This document shows positions 16,504 through 23,192 of a DNA stretch of 32,226 nucleotides, one piece after another; the stretch's first letter is position 1; each line of letters opens with the position of its first letter. This stretch comes from Defluviitaleaceae bacterium. Its GTDB lineage: Bacteria > Bacillota > Clostridia > Lachnospirales > WRAX01. The position numbers were made by a program, and so were the translations under genes. Location: assembly GCA_009784615.1 (NCBI GenBank), contig WRBJ01000019.1:1-32226 (forward strand). Reading direction: 5' to 3'. The notes below the pieces were generated by a model that searched no databases, had not been told where the DNA came from, and was given only the letters and a program-made list of their open reading frames with translations.

Positions 16504-17325
16504 ATGGAATGTATTATAAATAATCTACCAATCTATTATGAAGAATACGGCAAGGGCAAGCCCGTCTTATGCATACACAGGTTTACAGAAGACCACGGGT
16601 TGATGAAGGGTTGCCTTGAGCCTATTTTTAAAAACCTTGACGGTTACCGCAGAATTTACCTAGATATGCCAGGTATGGGCAAAACACCGTCGGCAGATTG
16701 GATTACAAATGCTGATATTATGCTGGATACACTAAAAAAATTTGTTTCGCAAATAATTGGTGATGAAGGTTTTTTGTTAGTCGGTGCGTCTTATGGCGCA
16801 TATATGTCGCTTGGTATGGCGTATGATGCTGATATTAATATTGATGGCATGTTTTTGTTTAACCCTTGCACAGTGCCAAATTATGACGAGCGTAACCTGC
16901 CTGATGATGAAGACACCTTTGAAGAAGATGGTATTGAGGAATTTGTTGAAGGCGAGAATATCGAGGGCTCTGACCGCTTTTTTGATGAGGCGATTGTTGT
17001 TACAAAAATAAATTGGGAGCGATATAAAAAAGAGATTTTGCCCGCATATTCTCTAACCGATATGGGATTTTGTGAAAAGTACCGTGCAAGCGGTTATGCT
17101 CTTTCGTTTCATTCTAAACTAAAGGGTTTGGATTTTGCAAAACCCATTACCGTATTAACGGGGCGTTATGATGACAGTGCGGGTTATGAAGATTCTTTTA
17201 ATCTTTTAAAACATCTTCCACGTCTTACTTTTGTAACACTAGAAGGCGTTGGTCCTTTAATGCAAATAGAAAATCCAAATGCATTTAATTTTCACTTAAA
17301 AGATTGGTTAAGCAAAATCAATTAA
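16504..17325 (+). CDS. Alpha/beta-hydrolase family protein with altered catalytic motifs
   Basis: The 273-residue protein has an alpha/beta-hydrolase fold. The nucleophile elbow GASYGA (Ser96), the DMPGMGKT loop after strand 4 and the acid-bearing strand ITVLTGRYDDSAGYED are present. Two hallmarks are changed: the oxyanion HG motif reads IHRFTEDH (Gly to Arg at 26), and the position normally holding the catalytic histidine (GHNLQIE in relatives I recall) reads GPLMQIE (Pro251). An acidic lid insertion (DDEDTFEEDGIEEFVEGENIEG) is also unusual. It may be inactive or have a non-hydrolytic role. GGGGAGAA precedes the ATG; the longer frame to 16468 is not needed. A TTGACT lies 55 nt upstream. Confidence 0.88.
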   Translation: MECIINNLPIYYEEYGKGKPVLCIHRFTEDHGLMKGCLEPIFKNLDGYRRIYLDMPGMGKTPSADWITNADIMLDTLKKFVSQIIGDEGFLLVGASYGAYMSLGMAYDADINIDGMFLFNPCTVPNYDERNLPDDEDTFEEDGIEEFVEGENIEGSDRFFDEAIVVTKINWERYKKEILPAYSLTDMGFCEKYRASGYALSFHSKLKGLDFAKPITVLTGRYDDSAGYEDSFNLLKHLPRLTFVTLEGVGPLMQIENPNAFNFHLKDWLSKIN

Positions 17326-17329
17326 AATA

Positions 17330-17364
17330 AAAATGACGGCAAATTAAATTGTCGTCATTTTTTT
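17330..17364. terminator. Bidirectional terminator between the hydrolase gene and tex
   Basis: AATGACGGCAA (17332-17342) pairs with 17349-17359 over 11 bp (one G-U) around a 6-nt loop, with T residues on one side and A residues on the other. It can end both convergent transcripts. Confidence 0.85.
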
Positions 17365-17411
17365 ATTGCATATGCAAGTTTTTACTTATCATATTTTGCA
17401 GTTATAGTAAT

Positions 17412-19514
17412 TTATTTTCGCATTGACAAACTAATACGTTTTTTTGCTACATCCACCGAAAGCACAGTAACGTCAACCACATCACCGACGGCTACTACTT
17501 CAAAGGGATGTTTGATGAATTTGTCGGCTAATTGGGATATATGAACAAGCCCATCTTGATGTACGCCAATGTCAACAAATGCACCAAAATCCATTATATT
17601 ACGCACCACACCTTTTAAGGTCATACCTTCTTGTAGGTCTTCCATAGTTAGCACATCACTGCGTAGCATTGGTTTTTCGGCATCTTCACGTGGGTCACGA
17701 CCGGGTTTTTCTAGCTCTGCAATAATGTCTTTTAGGGTTGGTTCGCCGACCTCTAGCATTGCCGCCAAGGCTCTAGTGTCCAGCTTTTTAACATCGGGTT
17801 TTACGCCTATTTGCCCTATTAATTTTTGTGCTACGTCATAACTTTCGGGATGTACTGCCGTGTTATCCAACGGGTTTTCGCCGTCTGTTATGCGCAAAAA
17901 CCCTGCGCATTGCTCGAAAGCCTTTGGTCCCAGCCCTTTTACTTTTAGTAACTGTTTGCGGTTTTTAAATTTACCGTTTAAAGCACGATGTGTTAAAATA
18001 TTTTTGCTAACAGTGCCAGAAATACCTGCAATATATGACAAAAGCGAAGCAGAAGCTGTATTAAGGTCAACGCCAACGCTATTTACACAATCTTCTACAA
18101 CGCCTCCTAAAGTTTCTGCAAGACGCTTTTGGTTCATATCGTGCTGATATTGCCCAACGCCAATGCTTTTTGGGTCGATTTTAACAAGCTCTGCAAGCGG
18201 GTCTTGCAATCTGCGGCCGATGGATACGGCGGAGCGCAACGCCACATCAAAGTCTGGAAATTCTTCCGCCGCCAGTTTAGAAGCGGAATAGATTGATGCA
18301 CCGCTTTCGTTTACAATAGTATAGTACACTTTGCGGTCTATTTCACGCAACATTTCTGCCACAAACGCTTCTGTTTCACGTGAAGCCGTGCCGTTTCCGA
18401 TGGCGATAATATCCACATTATTGTTAATAATTTGTGGGATTAGTATCTTTTTTGCTTCTTCGGTTTTGCCTGTTGTAGGGTATACAACGCCTGTGTATAG
18501 CACATTTCCTATGCCATCTATAATTGCAACCTTGCAGCCTGTGCGATAGCCAGGGTCCAGAGCAAGCACAACTTTATCCTTTATCGGTGCGGCTAGAAGC
18601 AGTTGACGCAAGTTTTGCCCAAACACTTTTATTGAGCCTTCTTCACTTACTTCGCTTAAATCATTGCGGATTTCACGTTCTATGCTTGGCTCGATAAGGC
18701 GTTTATATGCGTCCTCTATGGTTTTGGCTATAAGTTCATTGGTATGTGTATTTTTTAAATTTATATTCTTATCCAAGACAGCAATAATTTCTTCTTCATT
18801 AACATCAACCGAAACCCGCAAAAATCCTTCTTTTTCGCCACGGTTAAGGGCAAGTACCCTATGACCTGCTACTTTTTTAATGGGTTCACTGTATTCGTAA
18901 TACATTTCGTATACAGATTCTGCTTCTTTGTCTGTTGCAACGCTTGTGAGCATAGCGTTGTTTGTGAAAATGCGCCGCACTACGGCTCTATGCCCTGCGT
19001 CATCTGAAATTATCTCGGCAATAATGTCCAATGCACCTGCAATGGCTTCATCTATCGTTTCGACACCTTTTTCTTCGTCTATATACTCTTGCGCAAAGTT
19101 TTCTACGGGTTGCATTAAATCTTGTGCAAAAATTAATAATGCGAGCGGCTCTAAGCCTTTTTCCTTTGCGATTGTTGCTCTTGTGCGACGTTTTGGTCTA
19201 AATGGTCTATAAATATCTTCTAATACAGTAAGGGTCATTGCTTTGTCTAAATCTGCGGCTATTTCTGGTGTCATTTCGCCCATTTCTTCTATCAAATTAC
19301 GGTAATTTTCACGTGTTTCTTCCAGTTTGCGCAAATACGCCAGTCTATCGGCAAGCTCCCTTAGCACTTGGTCATCAAGCGAACCCGTTGCTTCTTTACG
19401 ATACCTTGCAATAAACGGTATTGTATTGCCTTCGTCAATCAGCGCAATTGTCGCTTTTAAATAATTTTCTTTTATACCAAATTCCTTGGCTAAAATCTGT
19501 ATAATATCATCCAT
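17412..19514 (-). CDS. tex: Tex-family RNA-binding transcription accessory protein
   Basis: This 700-residue protein is a full-length Tex homologue. It has the N-terminal Tex helical part (AKEFGIKENYLKATIALIDE, TIPFIARYRKEATGSLDD), the YqgF-like RNase H fold (LALDPGYRTGCKVAIID), tandem helix-hairpin-helix motifs (YIAGISGTVSKNI, LLKVKGLGPKAFEQCAGFLR) and a C-terminal S1 RNA-binding domain (RNIMDFGAFVDIGVHQDGLV). Tex binds nucleic acids and affects transcription; its precise role is debated. I use ATG 19514, with GGAGGG upstream, rather than the frame start at 19544. It has its own promoter and is convergent with the hydrolase gene. Confidence 0.95.
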   Translation of the reverse strand: MDDIIQILAKEFGIKENYLKATIALIDEGNTIPFIARYRKEATGSLDDQVLRELADRLAYLRKLEETRENYRNLIEEMGEMTPEIAADLDKAMTLTVLEDIYRPFRPKRRTRATIAKEKGLEPLALLIFAQDLMQPVENFAQEYIDEEKGVETIDEAIAGALDIIAEIISDDAGHRAVVRRIFTNNAMLTSVATDKEAESVYEMYYEYSEPIKKVAGHRVLALNRGEKEGFLRVSVDVNEEEIIAVLDKNINLKNTHTNELIAKTIEDAYKRLIEPSIEREIRNDLSEVSEEGSIKVFGQNLRQLLLAAPIKDKVVLALDPGYRTGCKVAIIDGIGNVLYTGVVYPTTGKTEEAKKILIPQIINNNVDIIAIGNGTASRETEAFVAEMLREIDRKVYYTIVNESGASIYSASKLAAEEFPDFDVALRSAVSIGRRLQDPLAELVKIDPKSIGVGQYQHDMNQKRLAETLGGVVEDCVNSVGVDLNTASASLLSYIAGISGTVSKNILTHRALNGKFKNRKQLLKVKGLGPKAFEQCAGFLRITDGENPLDNTAVHPESYDVAQKLIGQIGVKPDVKKLDTRALAAMLEVGEPTLKDIIAELEKPGRDPREDAEKPMLRSDVLTMEDLQEGMTLKGVVRNIMDFGAFVDIGVHQDGLVHISQLADKFIKHPFEVVAVGDVVDVTVLSVDVAKKRISLSMRK

Positions 19515-19534
19515 ATTAATCCCTCCGTTTTTAT

Positions 19535-19563
19535 ATCGTATCACAGGCTTGTTTCGTTGTCAA
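19535..19563 (-). promoter_or_regulatory. Probable tex promoter
   Basis: TTGACA (19563-19558) and TACGAT (19540-19535) are 17 nt apart, about 20 nt before the tex ATG. Confidence 0.7.
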
Positions 19564-19574
19564 TTGGCAATAGC

Positions 19575-19612
19575 ACAAAACCCCACAAAGCAATATGCCT
19601 TGCGGGGTTTTG
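19575..19612. terminator. Strong hairpin terminator between the small membrane gene and tex
   Basis: ACAAAACCCC pairs with GGGGTTTTGT, and the stem continues inward with small mismatches (CAAaGC/GCcTTG). It lies 16 nt past the stop of the 46-residue gene and ahead of the tex promoter. Confidence 0.75.
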
Positions 19613-19628
19613 TATTAAATTTTTGTTA

Positions 19629-19769
19629 TTACGATGCTAAAATGTTAGTTTCTATTGCTGTTGCAGAACTTCCTTCTTCTGACGGTGCCAAAACAAGAAA
19701 GTGTATTAAAGCCGCCGCAATTAACAAGAGTACCGCAATAGCTACCATTATTATCGTAAATTTTTTCAA
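19629..19769 (-). CDS. 46-residue single-span membrane peptide downstream of spoVS
   Basis: A TTG at 19769 with AAGGAG 8 nt upstream opens 46 codons: MKKFTIIMVAIAVLLLIAAA, then LIHFLVLAPSEEGSSATAIE and TNILAS. It has a short basic N-terminus, one hydrophobic span of about 22 residues and an acidic, small-residue tail, as in small membrane peptides. It starts 14 nt after the spoVS stop and is followed by a terminator, so it is probably co-transcribed with spoVS. No known family is recognised. It is short enough to be missed by standard callers. Confidence 0.65.
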   Translation of the reverse strand: MKKFTIIMVAIAVLLLIAAALIHFLVLAPSEEGSSATAIETNILAS

Positions 19770-19783
19770 GTCTCCAACTCCTT

Positions 19784-20044
19784 TTACCGTCTTTCCACCA
19801 CAAATTTGATGGAGGTTTTAGACTCTCCGTCAATGTCAATTTGAGCAAACGCAGGGATGCTGATAAGGTCTATACCATTTGGTGCAACATAGCCACGGGC
19901 AATAGCAATAGATTTAACTGCTTGGTTGACAGCGGCGGCACCGATTGTTACCACCTCTACAGATTCTCCAGTACGCACAACGGCGGCGATTGCGCCTGCT
20001 ACAGATTTTGGCACAGAGTTTGCTGAAACCTTTAATGTTTCCAT
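19784..20044 (-). CDS. spoVS: Stage V sporulation protein S
   Basis: The 86-residue protein is SpoVS, a small nucleic-acid-binding (Alba-like) protein needed for spore development in Bacillus. Nearly the whole sequence is family-typical: METLKVSANSVPKSVAGAIA, GESVEVVTIGAAAVNQAVKS, and an end with a FVVERR-type strand. AGGAGG lies 7 nt before the ATG. Its presence supports an endospore-forming lineage. It diverges from the LD-carboxypeptidase gene; the shared 81-nt intergenic space is AT-rich, and I could not assign a sigma-H or sigma-A promoter with confidence. Confidence 0.96.
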   Translation of the reverse strand: METLKVSANSVPKSVAGAIAAVVRTGESVEVVTIGAAAVNQAVKSIAIARGYVAPNGIDLISIPAFAQIDIDGESKTSIKFVVERR

Positions 20045-20125
20045 AAAAATCCTCCTCTAAGGTATAATGTTCCCTGGCAATATATATAATACTACAATAA
20101 TGTCGATTTGTAAAGAGGGATTTTT

Positions 20126-21043
20126 ATGTATGGATTATTTCGTCCAAAAATGCTTACGTTGGGGCAAAAGGTGGCTTTGATAGCACCATCATCACCCCCT
20201 GCTTCAACACATTTGATAGATTTTGCGGTATCTTACATAAAATCTATAGGTCTAATACCTGTCTTAGGCAAAAATTGCAAAGAGCAATATGGATATTTGG
20301 CAGGTGATGATAGTTTACGTGCCGAAGATGTTAATTGGGCTTTTAGCAATGGTGATATTGCTGGCGTTTTTTGTTTACGCGGCGGCTATGGCACACAACG
20401 TATTTTGGATAAGCTGGATTTTGACATTATACGCAAAAACCCTAAATTTTTTTGTGGTTATAGCGATATTACCGCATTGCATACCGCTATTAACCAAATA
20501 GCAGGTTTTGTAACATATCACACACCAATGCTTGCAACGCACGATTTTGCAAAGGCGGGCGAATATACCTTGCGCAGTTTTCATCATCAAATTTTTAAGG
20601 CAACACCAAATGTATACAGAAATCCAACAAGACAAAAATGGGAATTTTTGTCTACAGGCTTTGCGGCGGGGCAACTTTGCGGCGGCAATTTATCGGTTAT
20701 TTCGGCGGGTATTGGTACAGAATTTGAAATTCAAACATCTGGCAAAATCCTTTTCATAGAAGAAATTGGCGAAGAACCTTATAAAATTGACCGTATGTTG
20801 AACCAATTACGCCTTGCAGGCAAATTTGACGAGCTTGAAGGGATGATTTTCGGTGCATTTACCGACTGCGAGCCTTCTGATAAGCAAAGCCTTACCATCC
20901 CACAAATCATCAAAAATTTGCGGCTGGATATTCCTATACTATATAATTTTGCTTGCGGACATACATATCCCACGGCAAGCCTGCCAATGGGTGCAAAAGC
21001 TAGGTTAGATTCCGCAACGGATTTATTTGAGGTGCTTACGTGA
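20126..21043 (+). CDS. ldcA: LD-carboxypeptidase (peptidase family S66)
   Basis: The 305-residue enzyme belongs to S66 (LdcA/MccF/YkfA). These remove the terminal D-Ala from murein tetrapeptides or act on related peptides in the cytoplasm. The triad is visible: Ser113 in GYSDITALH, a Glu in FIEEIGEEPYKIDR (about 212) and His279 in CGHTYP. The strand RGGYGTQRIL and the domain-opening GQKVALIAPSSP are typical. GAGGG precedes the ATG. The next gene, an NlpC/P60 peptidase, overlaps the stop by 4 nt. The pair resembles ykfA-ykfC in the Bacillus murein-peptide recycling operon. Confidence 0.93.
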   Translation: MYGLFRPKMLTLGQKVALIAPSSPPASTHLIDFAVSYIKSIGLIPVLGKNCKEQYGYLAGDDSLRAEDVNWAFSNGDIAGVFCLRGGYGTQRILDKLDFDIIRKNPKFFCGYSDITALHTAINQIAGFVTYHTPMLATHDFAKAGEYTLRSFHHQIFKATPNVYRNPTRQKWEFLSTGFAAGQLCGGNLSVISAGIGTEFEIQTSGKILFIEEIGEEPYKIDRMLNQLRLAGKFDELEGMIFGAFTDCEPSDKQSLTIPQIIKNLRLDIPILYNFACGHTYPTASLPMGAKARLDSATDLFEVLT

Positions 21044-21855
21044 AGGCGGTTGTAAAAATGCCGATTGCGCCATTGCACAGCGAACCAAATGCGCAGTCAG
21101 AGCGTGTTGACGAGATATTGCACGGTTGGCAAGTTACAATAAACGACACCATCGGCGTTTTTTTTAACATTACAACAGATTATGGCTATAAAGGATTTGT
21201 AGAGGGCGATTTTTTAGCTTTTGACGCAAATCTCGCTTATTTTGCAACGCCCAGCAAATTGCAAACCATAATATCAAATTTTGCCGATGTTACGACCGAG
21301 CCAGATGTTAGGGCAAGCATAATAGCGACCCTTCCACGTGGCGGCTTTGTGCTAACACACGAAAAATTTGCTAACCATACCGCAATAACGCTTGCAAACG
21401 GCACAACAGCCTATGTGCGCAACAACACAATACATCAAAACAATACAATAAATTCTGACGAAAAAACTTTGCGCAAAAATCTGGTTGACTGCGCAAAAAT
21501 TTATCTAGGCACACAATACCGCTGGGGCGGCAAAAGCCCATTGGGTATAGATTGTAGCGGTCTTACATTTATGTCATACCGTTTTAATGGCATAACGATA
21601 TGGCGCGATGCGCATTATAAGGATGGCTATCCGCTAATAAAAATACCACCCGAAACCGCAAAAAAAGGCGATTTGCTATACTTTCCACGCCATATTGCAA
21701 TGCTGGCAGAGCACGATACAATAATTCATAGCGCATTTGCAAACAACGGCGTTGTGATGGAAGCATTAAGTAAAAATATCAAGCTATCGCAAAGCGTATT
21801 ATATGCCACGACATTTTTTGAGAGATGCGAACCAACTGGAGTATTTCCTCCATAA
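21040..21855 (+). CDS. NlpC/P60 family murein endopeptidase with SH3-like repeats
   Basis: The 271-residue protein has two SH3-like regions (about residues 5-65 and 75-130) and a C-terminal NlpC/P60 domain. The domain has Cys172 in GIDCSGLTFMSY, His218 in FPRHIAML and His230 in TIIHSAF, preceded by YRWGGKSP. Relatives such as YkfC cleave the gamma-D-Glu to diamino acid bond of murein peptides. No signal peptide is visible, so it is probably cytosolic and acts in recycling with the upstream LD-carboxypeptidase. The GTG start overlaps that gene's TGA. A strong terminator follows. Confidence 0.92.
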   Translation: MKAVVKMPIAPLHSEPNAQSERVDEILHGWQVTINDTIGVFFNITTDYGYKGFVEGDFLAFDANLAYFATPSKLQTIISNFADVTTEPDVRASIIATLPRGGFVLTHEKFANHTAITLANGTTAYVRNNTIHQNNTINSDEKTLRKNLVDCAKIYLGTQYRWGGKSPLGIDCSGLTFMSYRFNGITIWRDAHYKDGYPLIKIPPETAKKGDLLYFPRHIAMLAEHDTIIHSAFANNGVVMEALSKNIKLSQSVLYATTFFERCEPTGVFPP

Positions 21856-21880
21856 TTATGGATTAAAAATTCCAAATAAA

Positions 21881-21909
21881 ATCCCCATCAGCGTTATGCT
21901 GATGGGGAT
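21881..21909 (+). terminator. Terminator of the ldcA-NlpC unit
   Basis: ATCCCCATCAGC pairs perfectly over 12 bp with 21898-21909 around loop GTTAT, followed by AATTTT. It also faces the end of the specificity-subunit region from the minus strand. Confidence 0.85.
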
Positions 21910-21913
21910 AATT

Positions 21914-22058
21914 TTAAGCAAATATAATTTTGTACATTGCGGATATAATTTTTTCAAAGCGAGCTTTTTCGTCTGCTATGACAAGTTTTTGCTGGGCTTT
22001 GATATATGCCGCCATATAGCCATAATCAGGCATTGGTTCTTGCAGGGGTGAGCAAGGA
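21914..22058 (-). pseudogene. Detached C-terminal helix of a specificity subunit
   Basis: On the minus strand this segment encodes QEPMPDYGYMAAYIKAQQKL and a charged helix ending at TAA (21916-21914). The pattern DYxYMxAYI matches the conserved helix inside the adjacent specificity gene (NWDYMTAYIRKLELERL). It has no start of its own. It is in continuous open frame with the sequence that follows the CA repeat in one of the two alternative frames, so it is either the C-terminus of one phase variant or a recombination remnant of another S gene. Confidence 0.7.
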
Positions 22059-22074
22059 TTACCTGTTTGCGTAT

Positions 22075-23169
22075 TTAAGCAATTTGATAAGGTTGGTTTT
22101 TTCGATTGCTTGGATGTAGCGTTGCATATATTGGAAATCTGGCGATGTGTGTGTGTGTGTGTGTGTGTGTGGTTGAGAGAGGTAATTGGATTAATAGGTC
22201 GTGGCTCTTGGAAGAACGCAACTTGTATCCGTAGCTAAACCTCCCCTTTAATGCTATATTTATTGAGCCGCATAAATATAGCATTACTTCCTTTGGAAGC
22301 GGGCTAAATTCATTCCAATAAACACCTGTATCATCTCCTGCAGCAAAGTTGTAACTGCGGTAAAACGCATTACCAAAAATATCTATAGTTATAGAGTTTT
22401 TTGGAAATTTCTTTGCTTCTTCATTGTTAATATAGCTCACAATTCCAGTATTGGTTACGCCTGACATAACAAATGGCAAATTGCCTGTTTTATGGTCGTC
22501 TTTTTTAAGCCTAGCGCCTTGTTCAATTTTATCAAAAAGTTTACCAATCTGAAACTTGCCCCATTCGGGTTGGTGGCTTAGTGCGGCTTGGTCCTCGGGG
22601 GTTAGCTCGTGGTTGTCAATATCTGCCGTATGCCCCATTGCCGCAAGGCGGGCTTTGGCTTCACGCTTAATTTCTGCCAGTCTTTCCAGCTCTAGTTTGC
22701 GGATATAGGCTGTCATATAATCCCAATTAGGCTCACTTTTTTTGTGTATTGGGAGTTTTATAATTGTATTTCTTGCATTTTGTCGATTGAATTTTGTTCC
22801 ATAATTATATAGTCCTTTAACTGCTCGTCGAAATGATGCAACAAAGAACAAGTATGTTTGCGAATTCCAAAAATCAAAATAATTTATGGGATACATCCCT
22901 TGTACGTGTGAGTAACCCACGAAAGGATTGGGTTGATAAAAAATCGCTTCGTCTGTTGTGGTGTCAGAAAAAGTTACCATATTGCCATTTTCGGTGGGTG
23001 ACAAAGAAACAAAATTTGCAATTCCATTGTTTCTTGAACTGTTACTGACGACAGGGGTTTTGCCTTCGGTCGAAAATAAGTCCCAATTAGTTAAGCCGTA
23101 ACTTTTGGTTGGGCTTATTTCAAACAAATCACCAATCCTAAATTCGCCCCATTCAACCTCTTTTTGCAA
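22075..23169 (-). CDS. Specificity (S) subunit of a BcgI-like restriction-modification system, phase-variable C-terminus
   Basis: The 364-residue protein has two target-recognition half-sites, each opened by a like phrase: VEWGEFRIGDLFEI near the start and PEWGKFQIGKLFDKI near residue 205. The first ends in a conserved helix (DYMTAYIRKLELERLAEIK) and linker. The second should end likewise, but (CA)13 near the 3' end encodes a THTHTHTH run and the present frame then gives an unrelated tail ending YQIA. The other two frames after the tract contain specificity-type helices. Length is near that of the BcgI B subunit (about 340). The start is probably the TTG at 23169, 21 nt after the methylase stop, with a poor ribosome site, so coupling is likely. 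Confidence 0.88.
   Translation of the reverse strand: MQKEVEWGEFRIGDLFEISPTKSYGLTNWDLFSTEGKTPVVSNSSRNNGIANFVSLSPTENGNMVTFSDTTTDEAIFYQPNPFVGYSHVQGMYPINYFDFWNSQTYLFFVASFRRAVKGLYNYGTKFNRQNARNTIIKLPIHKKSEPNWDYMTAYIRKLELERLAEIKREAKARLAAMGHTADIDNHELTPEDQAALSHQPEWGKFQIGKLFDKIEQGARLKKDDHKTGNLPFVMSGVTNTGIVSYINNEEAKKFPKNSITIDIFGNAFYRSYNFAAGDDTGVYWNEFSPLPKEVMLYLCGSINIALKGRFSYGYKLRSSKSHDLLIQLPLSTTHTHTHTHIARFPIYATLHPSNRKNQPYQIA
22146..22171. repeat. (TG)13 dinucleotide repeat inside the S-subunit gene
   Basis: Thirteen uninterrupted TG units (CA on the coding strand). A change of one unit shifts the frame by 2 nt. With 13 units translation ends at 22075. With 14 or 11 it reads SPDFQYMQRYIQ and ends at 22059. 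With 12 or 15 it stays open for 76 codons to 21914. Confidence 0.95.
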
Positions 23170-23192
23170 GATGGTTGGGTCAAATGGGGCTG

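Noticed and set aside
22146-22171. The THTHTHTH run as a functional metal-binding motif
   Set aside because: It is the direct translation of a dinucleotide repeat in a gene of a class known for phase variation, and the flanking frames explain it better.
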